In this document: positions 7,021-13,935 of the stretch, piece by piece
How the letters are laid out: every line of letters begins with the position of its first letter
Numbering within the stretch: position 1 is the first letter of the stretch
The notes under the pieces: model-generated
Seen by the model: the letters and a program-made list of their open reading frames with translations, nothing else
Databases searched by the model: none
Told to the model about the DNA's origin: nothing
Translations under genes and position numbers: made by a program
Source: Hungatella sp. UBA3147
Lineage (GTDB): Bacteria > Bacillota > Clostridia > Lachnospirales > Lachnospiraceae
Length of the DNA stretch: 13,935 nt
NCBI GenBank assembly: GCA_002365025.1
Contig: DEYX01000139.1
Location: forward strand, 1-13,935
Reading direction: 5' to 3'

Positions 7021-8057
7021 ACGGAATAGAATACAATACCGGCCTTCATCATGAACACAGATCAGCGAGAGCTTTTCGTTCTAAGAAAGAAGAAAAGAAA
7101 TATTGGATTTTGTTGATAACCTTAATTGGTTTGGGCGTTTTTGCTTCCTATGGACTTTTGGTTTATAATAATCCGGTTCCAATTGATTCTCCTTCTTTTC
7201 TCCCGGTAGTCAGAAGAAGGATGTTCGCTCTTACGGCGATGATTATTTCAGCCGTTTGCCAGAGCTTATCGACAGTCACTTTCCAATCAATTACGAGCAA
7301 CAGGATTATAACCCCTTCCCTTTTAGGCTTTGAAGCACTTTACTCAACCATTCACACCAGTACCATATTTTTCTTTGGTGCCAGTGCCTTTATTAATTTT
7401 AGTGGGATTGGATCCTTTGTATTTCAAGTTGTTGTTATGGTCTTGATGTGCCTGATCCTTTATGGCTGGCTGCTTTCCGGAAAGTATGGAAATTTACAGC
7501 TCATGCTTTTAGTTGGCGTTATTATGGGAACTGGGCTGAAGTCTTTATCATCGTTTATGAGAAGACTTCTTGCACCGTCAGAGTTTGATATTTTACAGGC
7601 AAGATTGTTTGGCTCTGTCAACAATGCGGACTCGAAATATTTTCCTCTTGCAATTCCGGTTGTAATAATTGCTGCAATACTTCTTCTTGCTTATTCTAAG
7701 AAGTTAAATGTTGTGTCACTTGGAAAGGATTGCTCTACTTCATTGGGCGTCAAACATCAAAATCATGTGATTTATGCTCTGGTTTTAGTATCTGTTTTGA
7801 TGTCAATTTCTACGGCTTTGGTTGGGCCGCTTACTTTTTATGGATTTTTAGTTGCAACTTTAAGTTATCAAGCGGCGCCAACATATGATCACAGATATAT
7901 TTTTCCAATGGCTCTTGCGATTGGATTTTTGATAATAACAGGTGCTTACTTTTTTATGTACCATATATTCAGGGCTCAAGGAGTAGTTTCAGTTATTATT
8001 GAGATGTTTGGCGGAATAGCATTTTTAATCGTAATTTTAAGGAAAGGTACTTTATGA
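7017..8057 (+). CDS. Ferric-siderophore ABC transporter permease (YclO/FatC/CeuC type)
   Basis: Second FecCD-family membrane subunit, expected to pair with the preceding permease. It has 346 residues with about nine to ten hydrophobic stretches after a hydrophilic N-terminus rich in His, Arg and Lys (residues 1-28). Recognisable segments are PVVRRRMFALTAMIISAVCQ, the SNRIITPSLLGFEALY loop, LGVKHQNHVI and GPLTFYGFLVATLSYQ, the last near the ATPase contact. Its ATG overlaps the previous stop (ATGA) and follows an AGGAGG seven bases upstream, so translation is coupled. Its own stop overlaps the ATPase start in the same way. The length and paired-permease layout match the YclN/YclO and FatD/FatC pairs. 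Confidence 0.9.
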   Translation: MNGIEYNTGLHHEHRSARAFRSKKEEKKYWILLITLIGLGVFASYGLLVYNNPVPIDSPSFLPVVRRRMFALTAMIISAVCQSLSTVTFQSITSNRIITPSLLGFEALYSTIHTSTIFFFGASAFINFSGIGSFVFQVVVMVLMCLILYGWLLSGKYGNLQLMLLVGVIMGTGLKSLSSFMRRLLAPSEFDILQARLFGSVNNADSKYFPLAIPVVIIAAILLLAYSKKLNVVSLGKDCSTSLGVKHQNHVIYALVLVSVLMSISTALVGPLTFYGFLVATLSYQAAPTYDHRYIFPMALAIGFLIITGAYFFMYHIFRAQGVVSVIIEMFGGIAFLIVILRKGTL

Positions 8058-8803
8058 TAATAATAGATAATGCCAGAAAGTCGTATGATGAGGTAGAAAT
8101 AGGACCTTTGGATATTAAAATACCAAAAGCAGGTCTCACTTCTTTAATTGGACCCAATGGTGCTGGAAAATCTACAACGCTTTTGATGATTGGAAGACTT
8201 TTGGATATGGAAGAAGGCCATATTAAGGTGGCGGATATGGATGTTACTGAATCGAAATCAGAGGACTTAGCAAAAGTTTTGACCATTTTGCGGCAGGAAA
8301 ATCATTTTGTAACGAGGCTTACTGTCAGACAGCTGGCTGGATTTGGCCGTTTTCCTTATTCAAAAGGAAGATTAACGAAAGAGGATGAAGCCATTATTTC
8401 TAAATATATTGACTTTTTAGAGTTAACTGACCTGGAAAACAGATATTTAGATGAGCTTTCCGGCGGCCAAAGACAAAGGGCATATGTGGCAATGGTTTTG
8501 TGCCAGGAGACGGAATATGTACTTCTTGACGAACCTTTAAACAATCTGGACGTTGCCCGTTCTGTTCAGATGATGGAGCATTTAAAGCATGCGGCCAATG
8601 AATTTGGAAGAACCATTGTGGCTGTTATGCATGATATTAATTTTGCGGCCAAATATTCTGATCGGATCTGCGCGATGAAAAACGGTCGAATTGCTGCTTT
8701 TGGCACGGTAGATCAGATTATGGATTCAAACGTTTTGACCAATATTTTTGAAACGAAAATAGAAATTATCGATGGGCCGTATGGGCCTATAGCAATTTAT
8801 TGA
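8054..8803 (+). CDS. Ferric-siderophore ABC transporter ATP-binding protein (YclP/FatE/CeuD type)
   Basis: Cytoplasmic ATPase that powers the importer. It has 249 residues, the usual length for FecE/YclP proteins. The Walker A is GPNGAGKST (33-41), a Q-loop sits in ILRQEN near residue 79, the ABC signature LSGGQRQR starts at 135, the Walker B is YVLLDEP (155-161) with catalytic Glu160, and the switch His is in MHDINFAAKYSDR. All needed motifs are intact. The ATG overlaps the permease stop by four bases (ATGA). It is the last gene of the operon. I see no convincing terminator right after it. Confidence 0.95.
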   Translation: MIIIDNARKSYDEVEIGPLDIKIPKAGLTSLIGPNGAGKSTTLLMIGRLLDMEEGHIKVADMDVTESKSEDLAKVLTILRQENHFVTRLTVRQLAGFGRFPYSKGRLTKEDEAIISKYIDFLELTDLENRYLDELSGGQRQRAYVAMVLCQETEYVLLDEPLNNLDVARSVQMMEHLKHAANEFGRTIVAVMHDINFAAKYSDRICAMKNGRIAAFGTVDQIMDSNVLTNIFETKIEIIDGPYGPIAIY

Positions 8804-8881
8804 GTTAGTGTCTGCTATCCGGTCTATGTCAATAGCAAGCTAAAATCATTCATGAAATTCACTACCTGTCTCATACCATAG
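8804..8881. other. Gap between iron operon and tandem RNA units
   Basis: Seventy-eight bases without an open frame. A TAAAAT at 8841-8846 could be a -10 element but has no acceptable -35. There is no hairpin with a T-run, so read-through from the iron operon into the following leader is possible. Confidence 0.4.
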
Positions 8882-8978
8882 TATAGGTTATCAGAAATCG
8901 TTTTTTAGATTTCAGATAAAAGGCAGCGTTCTTTGCTGCCGTCTATCCGATTATGAAAACATCTTTTTGTTTTCATAA
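8882..8978 (+). ncRNA. Structured leader unit, copy 1 (possible riboswitch-like element)
   Basis: First of two tandem units with a 97-base period. Bases 8882-8923 match 8979-9020 at 40 of 42 positions. This conserved part folds into a hairpin: TATC-A-GAAATC (8889-8899) pairs with GATTTC-A-GATA (8908-8918) around one A-A mismatch. A second stem, GGCAGC (8922-8927) with GCTGCC (8935-8940), is followed by the conserved GTCTATC (8941-8947). A third stem is ATTATGAAAAC (8950-8960) with GTTTTCATAAT (8969-8979). ATAG at 8883-8886 could close a junction with CTAT at 8943-8946. No T-run follows, so it is not a terminator on this strand. Function is inferred from structure and position upstream of a cation ATPase gene. 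Confidence 0.6.
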
Positions 8979-9067
8979 TATAGGTTAACAGAAATCGTTT
9001 TTCAGATTTCAGATAAAAGGGCTGCCTTTCAGCCCGTCTATCTGATGATCGGAAGCAGTCCGATCAT
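8979..9067 (+). ncRNA. Structured leader unit, copy 2 (possible riboswitch-like element)
   Basis: Second unit, ending 25 bases before the ATPase start. The 42-base block is nearly identical to copy 1, with the same hairpin (GAAATC 8991-8996 with GATTTC 9005-9010). Its second stem is GGGCTG (9019-9024) with CAGCCC (9030-9035), different bases from copy 1 but equally well paired. The conserved GTCTATC follows (9036-9042), then a third stem ATGATCGGA (9045-9053) with TCCGATCAT (9059-9067). Keeping stems while the sequence changes on both sides is the hallmark of selection on RNA structure. The ribosome binding site of the ATPase lies just downstream. Confidence 0.6.
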
Positions 9068-9092
9068 ATGAGAAACAGGAAGGAGCGTCAGA

Positions 9093-11699
9093 ATGGAAGA
9101 ATGGTTTCGTTTATCAGAGGATGAGGCCCTTGCTAAGCTCGGCGCAGGCAGGAACGGCCTGGAATCCAGGGAGGTCCTGAGGCGCAGGCAGACATATGGT
9201 CCAAATACACTAAAGAAGGCGGAACGCAAAAGCGCTTTCCAGGTGTTTTTGGACCAGTTTAAAGACCTTTTGGTCATCATCCTGATTATAGCAGCAGTGA
9301 TTTCTATGATATCCGGTGACGTGGAGAGCACAGGAGTGATTTTTGCAGTACTTCTGCTGAATGCGATTCTGGGGACCGTGGAGCACCAGAAGGCAGAGAA
9401 GTCCTTAGACAGTCTTATGGCCCTGTCGTCACCGGTGGCAAAGGTGATAAGAGAGGGGAAAAAGCAGGAAATCTTTTCGGGGGAGATTGTTCCTGGAGAC
9501 ATACTGCTTCTGGAAGCAGGGGACATGGTAGCGGCAGACGGCCGGATCCTGGAAAATTACTCCCTTTTGGTCAATGAAAGCTCCCTGACCGGAGAATCCA
9601 TTAATGTGGAGAAACGGACGGGGAGGATCCGGGAAAAAAAGGTACCTTTGGCCGAGCAGACAAATATGGTGTTTTCCGGTTCCCTGGTGGCAGCAGGCAG
9701 GGCAAAGGCACTGATCACAGGCACCGGAATGGATACGGAAATCGGCAGGATCGCTTCCCTTATGAATGACACCGGGGAAAAAAAGACACCTCTTCAGGTA
9801 AGCTTAGACCAGTTCGGAAGCAGGCTGGCGGCAGCTATCCTGTTTATTTGTGCGGTGGTTTTCGGCCTTAGCATCTACCGGAGGATGCCGGTTTTAGATT
9901 CCCTGATGTTTGCCGTGGCACTGGCGGTTGCAGCAATACCGGAAGCGTTAAGTTCCATTGTTACCATCGTTCAGGCAATGGGCACACAGAAAATGGCAGG
10001 AGAGAATGCCATCATAAAAGATTTAAAGGCAGTGGAAAGCCTAGGCTGTGTTTCAGTCATCTGTTCCGATAAGACTGGAACATTGACACAAAACCGCATG
10101 ACCGTACAGCAAATCTACGTAAACAGCCGTCTTTATCCTCCGGAGCTCTTAAACAAAGAGGTCCCTGTACATAAATATCTGTTGTATGATGCTGTTTTAA
10201 ATAATGATTCCGCTTACATAGAAGGAAAGCTGTTAGGGGACCCGACGGAAGCTGCACTGGTGCAGATGGCCGAAAGGGTGGGAATAAACGAGGAAGCCAT
10301 GAAATCCTATTACCCCAGAGCAGGGGAGATTCCCTTTGATTCCAAGAGAAAGCTTATGAGCACCATGCACAGGATCGAAGGAAAAAGGGTCCTGTTCACA
10401 AAGGGAGCGGTGGATGTGCTGCTACCCAGGATCAGCCATATTTGGACAGGGGAAGGGATCCGCCACATGAGGGAGGGGGACCGGCAGAACTTAATGGAGC
10501 AGAACATGGAGTTTTCCAAACAGGGACTCAGGGTTTTGACTTTTGCCTGCCGGGAAATGAATGAGGATGAAAAGCTGACGGAAAAATCAGAAGCCGGCTA
10601 TACCTTTCTTGGAATGGTCGCGATGATGGATCCGCCCCGTCCGGAGACAAAGAATGCTGTATTAAACGCCAAAAGAGCAGGCATCCGCCCGGTAATGATT
10701 ACAGGGGACCATAAGATCACTGCATCTGCCATTGCGGAGAAAATAGGCATTATGGGAGACGATGATTTGGCAGTCAGCGGACCGGAGCTTGATGATATGC
10801 CCGAGGAGGAATTGAGCCGTAAGCTGGAGCATATCAGCGTCTATGCAAGAGTTTCGCCGGAGCATAAAATACGGATCGTCCGCTCCTGGCAGAAAAAAGG
10901 CCACATCGTAGCCATGACAGGAGACGGGGTCAATGACGCTCCGGCCTTAAAACAGGCCGACATTGGGGTTGCCATGGGAAAAATGGGGACAGAAGTGTCA
11001 AAGGATGCCTCTGCCATGATCCTGACAGATGATAACTTTGCAACCATAATTAAGGCGGTTGCCAATGGCCGTAATGTTTACAGGAACATCCGGAATGCCA
11101 TTAAATTTCTTTTATCAGGAAATATGGCTGGGATACTATGCGTCTTGTATACATCCTTTCTGGCTCTTCCACCACCCTTTGCACCGGTTCACTTACTGTT
11201 TATCAACCTTCTGACCGACTCTCTTCCAGCCATTGCAATCGGAATGGAAAAGGCGGAGGCGGACTTATTGGCCCAAAAGCCCAGGAATCCCAAAGAAGGA
11301 ATCTTAACAAAGCGATTTGTGCTTCAGGTACTGCTTCAGGGTGCCCTCATAGCGGGCTGTACCATGACCTCTTACCATACGGGCATGGTGACCGGAAGCG
11401 AGGCCGCTGCCAGCACCATGGCATTTTCCACCCTGACCCTGGCAAGACTGTTTCATGGCTTTAACTGCAGAAGCGGCCATTCCATCTTAAAGATAGGATT
11501 TAAAAGCAATTTATGGAGCATTATGGCCTTTGAGGCCGGAGCCATTCTTTTGGCAGCGGTTCTATTCATACCAAGACTTCATACCTTTTTTTTCGTGGCA
11601 GATTTAACCGCAAGGCAGTTTATCACCATTTTCATATTTGCAATTATTCCTACGCTTGTAATCCAGGCATTTAAGACCATAAGAGAGAGTCTCCATTAA
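9093..11699 (+). CDS. Type II (Ca2+-type) P-type cation-transporting ATPase
   Basis: Membrane pump that probably exports Ca2+ at the cost of ATP. It has 868 residues, typical of bacterial Ca2+-ATPases of about 870-890. Seen in order: N-terminal cation-ATPase domain (1-70), M1-M2 (about 55-100), actuator motif LTGES (TGES at 166-169), M3-M4 with IPEAL (Glu284), phosphorylation site DKTGT with Asp326, nucleotide domain with KGAVDVLL (Lys437), TGDHKITA, hinge TGDGVNDAPALKQADIGVAMG (from 609), then M5-M10. M6 holds NLLTD (Asn705, Asp709), equivalent to SERCA Ca2+ ligands. M5 has GNMAG where SERCA has NVGE, so the site I Glu is absent and one ion per cycle is likely. IPEAL resembles the Listeria LMCA1 type. 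The ATG follows AAGGAG. It has its own terminator and a tandem structured leader upstream. Confidence 0.92.
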   Translation: MEEWFRLSEDEALAKLGAGRNGLESREVLRRRQTYGPNTLKKAERKSAFQVFLDQFKDLLVIILIIAAVISMISGDVESTGVIFAVLLLNAILGTVEHQKAEKSLDSLMALSSPVAKVIREGKKQEIFSGEIVPGDILLLEAGDMVAADGRILENYSLLVNESSLTGESINVEKRTGRIREKKVPLAEQTNMVFSGSLVAAGRAKALITGTGMDTEIGRIASLMNDTGEKKTPLQVSLDQFGSRLAAAILFICAVVFGLSIYRRMPVLDSLMFAVALAVAAIPEALSSIVTIVQAMGTQKMAGENAIIKDLKAVESLGCVSVICSDKTGTLTQNRMTVQQIYVNSRLYPPELLNKEVPVHKYLLYDAVLNNDSAYIEGKLLGDPTEAALVQMAERVGINEEAMKSYYPRAGEIPFDSKRKLMSTMHRIEGKRVLFTKGAVDVLLPRISHIWTGEGIRHMREGDRQNLMEQNMEFSKQGLRVLTFACREMNEDEKLTEKSEAGYTFLGMVAMMDPPRPETKNAVLNAKRAGIRPVMITGDHKITASAIAEKIGIMGDDDLAVSGPELDDMPEEELSRKLEHISVYARVSPEHKIRIVRSWQKKGHIVAMTGDGVNDAPALKQADIGVAMGKMGTEVSKDASAMILTDDNFATIIKAVANGRNVYRNIRNAIKFLLSGNMAGILCVLYTSFLALPPPFAPVHLLFINLLTDSLPAIAIGMEKAEADLLAQKPRNPKEGILTKRFVLQVLLQGALIAGCTMTSYHTGMVTGSEAAASTMAFSTLTLARLFHGFNCRSGHSILKIGFKSNLWSIMAFEAGAILLAAVLFIPRLHTFFFVADLTARQFITIFIFAIIPTLVIQAFKTIRESLH

Positions 11700-11758
11700 G
11701 AAAATAAAGCCGGCAATGATGGGTGGATGGACAATCAGAAATGTTAACACAACAAGTC

Positions 11759-11794
11759 AAAGGGGCTGGAAGATATAAACTTCCGGCCCCTTTT
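11759..11794 (+). terminator. Terminator after the first P-type ATPase
   Basis: The arms AAAGGGGCTGGAAG (11759-11772) and CTTCCGGCCCCTTT (11780-11793) form a 14-pair stem with one T-G wobble and a seven-base loop. The 3' arm ends in a T-run. It lies 60 bases after the stop codon and isolates the two ATPase genes from each other. Confidence 0.88.
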
Positions 11795-11870
11795 GGTATG
11801 TCTGATGCGGAATATAATTAATATTTACCTGTTTCTTGTTTGAAGTGAACGATATCCCCCAATGCGTTTA

Positions 11871-11899
11871 TTGACAGAAGCGGAAAAAAGATTTAACAT
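11871..11899 (+). promoter_or_regulatory. Promoter of the second P-type ATPase
   Basis: TTGACA (11871-11876) is followed after 17 bases by TAACAT (11894-11899). The -35 is perfect and the -10 matches 4 of 6. The transcript would carry a leader of about 75 bases, which includes a possible stem CCATGCA (11922-11928) with TGCATGG (11950-11956) around a 21-base loop. No copy of the tandem unit seen before the first ATPase is present here. Confidence 0.65.
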
Positions 11900-11979
11900 A
11901 AACTTATTGTTTCATTTTCTCCCATGCATTCAGCCAGATCATGAAGCTCTGCATGGCACAATTAAATGGAGGATATTAT

Positions 11980-13935
11980 ATGAATGATTATTTCAGTAAG
12001 GATATCCGGGAGTCTGTCAGGGAGTTAAAAACTGACCTCCATCAAGGATTATCCGGGCAGGAAGCCCAAAAAAGGCTTGAGGAAAACGGTCACAACCGTC
12101 TGCAGGGGGCGGCGGAACGGACCCTGTTTCAGTTGTTTGCCGAACAATTTAAGGATTTTCTCGTAATTATTCTGATTGTTGCAGCCATCATCTCCATGGT
12201 TGTGGGAATCGTACAGGGAGAAGGGATTTTTGACAGTCTCGTCATCATTGCCATCGTCATCGTCAACGCGATTATCGGTGTAAATCAGGAAACAAAAGCA
12301 AACAATGCGCTGAAGGCTCTTAAGGAAATGTCAAGCCCGCAGGCAAAAGTCATCCGAAACGGTGACATCGTAAGGCTGCCTTCCGACGAGCTTGTAACAG
12401 GCGATGTGGTAATCCTCGATGCAGGAGATTACATACCGGCGGATGTAAGGCTTTCAGAAAGCTTTAACTTAAAGATCGATGAGGCGGCTCTTACCGGCGA
12501 ATCAGTTCCCGTGGAAAAGAACAGCGAAAGCATTCTTCCAGATGATGCGCCTCTGGGTGACCGTGTCAATTCTGCCTTTATGGGAACTGTGATCACCTAT
12601 GGAAGAGGCAAGGGCATCGTATCCGCAACCGGAATGGAAACCCAAATGGGCAATATTGCCGCCATGTTAAATGAATCCAAAGAGGAGACAACCCCACTTC
12701 AAAAGAAGCTTGACAGCCTGGGGAAGGTTTTGGGAATTGTCTGCATCGCCGTATGCGCCATAATTTTTGTCCTGGGACTGCTCCAGGGGGATGAGCTTAT
12801 GGAAATCTTCATGGTTTCCGTTTCTCTGGCCGTGGCCGCCATACCGGAAGGGCTTACGGTAGTCGTTACCGTAATTCTTGCGATGGGCATGCAGCAGATG
12901 GTGAAATCCCACGCCATCATAAAAAGGCTTTCCGCTGTCGAAACACTGGGCAGCACAACGGTTATCTGTTCCGATAAGACGGGAACTCTCACTCAGAATA
13001 AGATGACCGTGGTCAAGGTATTTGACCATGAGAAAGCTTATGATGTGACCGGGACAGGCTATAGCAGGGAAGGCTCTGTCACCGTTGAAGAAGGCAGCAG
13101 GCTTTCGTCCAATATTACGGAACTCATAAAGGGCGCGGTACTTTGTAATGACGCGGTCTATGACATAGAGAAAAGCCAAATCATCGGAGATCCTACGGAA
13201 GGTGCTATGCTGGTCTTAGGAGAAAAGATCGGTCTCAGCAAAGACCGGTTGAATGAAGAATACCGGAGGGTTCAGGAAATCCCCTTTGATTCCGACAGAA
13301 AGCTTATGTCCACGTTCCATGAAAAAGACGGAGGACTGACCATTTATACAAAGGGTGCTCCCGATGAGATTTTAAAGCGGTGTACCCGCATATATAAGGA
13401 TGGAGCGGTTTCAGAAATTACGGAGGCTGACCGGAGAAAAATCCTGGAAGCCAACTTAATCTTTGCAAAAAGCGCTTTGCGCGTGCTTGGTGTTGCAAGT
13501 AAGGCAGTGGATACTCTCGATGACTTTGGCAGCCAGGAGAACTCTCTTACCTATCTTGGACTCATGTGCATGATTGATCCGCCCAGAGAGGAAGTGAAGC
13601 CGGCCGTAGACGAATGCAGAAAAGCCGGAATCCGTGTGAAGATGATAACAGGGGACCACAAGATCACGGCCAGCGCTATCGCCGGGGATCTGGGAATCAT
13701 GTCTCCTGGAGAAGAGGCTTTAGAAGGAGCTGAAATACAGCTTCTTACCGATGAAGAGCTGAGAGAAAGGGTTAAAACCGTCAACGTATTTGCCCGGGTT
13801 TCACCAGAGCACAAGGTACGGCTTGTAGCCGCATGCAAGGCAAACGGAGAGATTGTCGCCATGACAGGAGACGGCGTAAACGATGCGCCAAGCCTTAAGA
13901 GAGCGGATATCGGCGTTGCCATGGGTATTACCGGA
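11980..13935 (+). CDS. Type II P-type cation-transporting ATPase, 3' end cut by window
   Basis: A second membrane cation pump, in the same orientation. The 652 codons from the ATG at 11980 are open to the window edge; a full protein would be about 870-900 residues. GGAGG lies seven bases before the ATG. Seen in order: N-terminal cation-ATPase domain, M1-M2 (about 60-105), TGES (172-175), M3-M4 with AAIPEGL (Glu290), phosphorylation site DKTGT with Asp332, KGAPDE (Lys458), TGDHKITA, and TGDGVNDAP (629-637), ending at GVAMGITG. M5-M10, including the M6 ion ligands, lie outside the window. M4 carries the common PEGL of SERCA/PMR1/YloB-type pumps, unlike the PEAL of its neighbour, so this is a diverged paralogue, not a recent duplicate. 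Ca2+ is the likeliest ion, but Na+ or Mn2+ cannot be excluded without M5-M6. Confidence 0.92.
   Translation, partial: MNDYFSKDIRESVRELKTDLHQGLSGQEAQKRLEENGHNRLQGAAERTLFQLFAEQFKDFLVIILIVAAIISMVVGIVQGEGIFDSLVIIAIVIVNAIIGVNQETKANNALKALKEMSSPQAKVIRNGDIVRLPSDELVTGDVVILDAGDYIPADVRLSESFNLKIDEAALTGESVPVEKNSESILPDDAPLGDRVNSAFMGTVITYGRGKGIVSATGMETQMGNIAAMLNESKEETTPLQKKLDSLGKVLGIVCIAVCAIIFVLGLLQGDELMEIFMVSVSLAVAAIPEGLTVVVTVILAMGMQQMVKSHAIIKRLSAVETLGSTTVICSDKTGTLTQNKMTVVKVFDHEKAYDVTGTGYSREGSVTVEEGSRLSSNITELIKGAVLCNDAVYDIEKSQIIGDPTEGAMLVLGEKIGLSKDRLNEEYRRVQEIPFDSDRKLMSTFHEKDGGLTIYTKGAPDEILKRCTRIYKDGAVSEITEADRRKILEANLIFAKSALRVLGVASKAVDTLDDFGSQENSLTYLGLMCMIDPPREEVKPAVDECRKAGIRVKMITGDHKITASAIAGDLGIMSPGEEALEGAEIQLLTDEELRERVKTVNVFARVSPEHKVRLVAACKANGEIVAMTGDGVNDAPSLKRADIGVAMGITG

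Noticed and set aside
8882..9020. CRISPR array
   Set aside because: There are only two copies, each a structured unit continuous with the next, and the variable parts are hairpins, not spacers. No cas gene is near.
8882..9067. Known yybP-ykoY (Mn2+) or NiCo riboswitch
   Set aside because: The downstream gene would suit these classes, but the conserved GGGGAGUAG-type box of yybP-ykoY and the GAGCAGGC/GGGACAG elements of NiCo, as I recall them, are absent. A database search would settle it.
12667..13179. A 170-codon minus-strand frame opposite the second ATPase
   Set aside because: It lies wholly inside the conserved plus-strand ATPase frame and has no ribosome binding site or recognisable domain. 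It is a shadow of codon usage.
11980..13935. Second ATPase as a pseudogene
   Set aside because: The frame is intact for 652 codons with all catalytic motifs in place. It simply has no stop because the window ends.

Overview
The window looks like chromosomal DNA of a low-to-moderate G+C anaerobic Firmicute, most probably a Clostridia/Lachnospiraceae-type organism. Pointers are strong AGGAGG-type ribosome binding sites, sigma-A promoters close to consensus, a lipoprotein lipobox, LuxS, and a GntR/NCS2/adenine-deaminase purine cluster. The genus assignment is inference, because no rRNA or marker gene is present.

Layout. (1) 2-439, minus strand: luxS (S-ribosylhomocysteine lyase), lacking only its last few codons at the window edge. 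(2) 647/665-4663, plus strand: a purine salvage block made of a GntR/UTRA repressor, an NCS2 (AzgA/PbuG-type) purine permease and an adenine-deaminase-family amidohydrolase, closed by a terminator. Two near-identical 23-bp sites, one at the gntR promoter and one just upstream of the permease, lie in inverted orientation and are the likely operators. (3) 4854-8803: a four-gene ferric-siderophore ABC importer of the YclQ-N-O-P / FatB-D-C / CeuE-B-C-D type (lipoprotein, two permeases, ATPase). It is preceded by a perfect TTGACA-17-TATAAT promoter and an 18-bp inverted repeat at the predicted start of transcription that fits metal-dependent repression. This block is visibly richer in A+T than its neighbours. 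(4) 8804-9092: an untranslated stretch holding two tandem copies of a 97-nt unit. In each, a 42-nt block (40/42 identical) is followed by hairpins whose stems are kept while their sequences differ. (5) 9093-11699: a type II (Ca2+-type) P-type ATPase with its own terminator. (6) 11871-13935: a second, different type II P-type ATPase with its own promoter, cut off by the window end.

How the genes fit together. The permease and deaminase would import and deaminate a purine base (nominally adenine to hypoxanthine) under the neighbouring GntR regulator. LuxS acts on S-ribosylhomocysteine, which is made when adenine is cleaved from S-adenosylhomocysteine, so the two neighbouring transcription units touch the same pathway. 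The right half is about metal and ion traffic: iron-siderophore uptake, then two cation-exporting ATPases.

The most interesting item is the tandem structured leader before the first ATPase. I could not match it to a riboswitch class I can recall. It is the best candidate here for an undescribed regulatory RNA. Second-tier items are the paired, unusual motif variants in the permease and deaminase, the inverted operators around gntR, and a 26-nt near-perfect palindrome inside the first codons of an iron permease.
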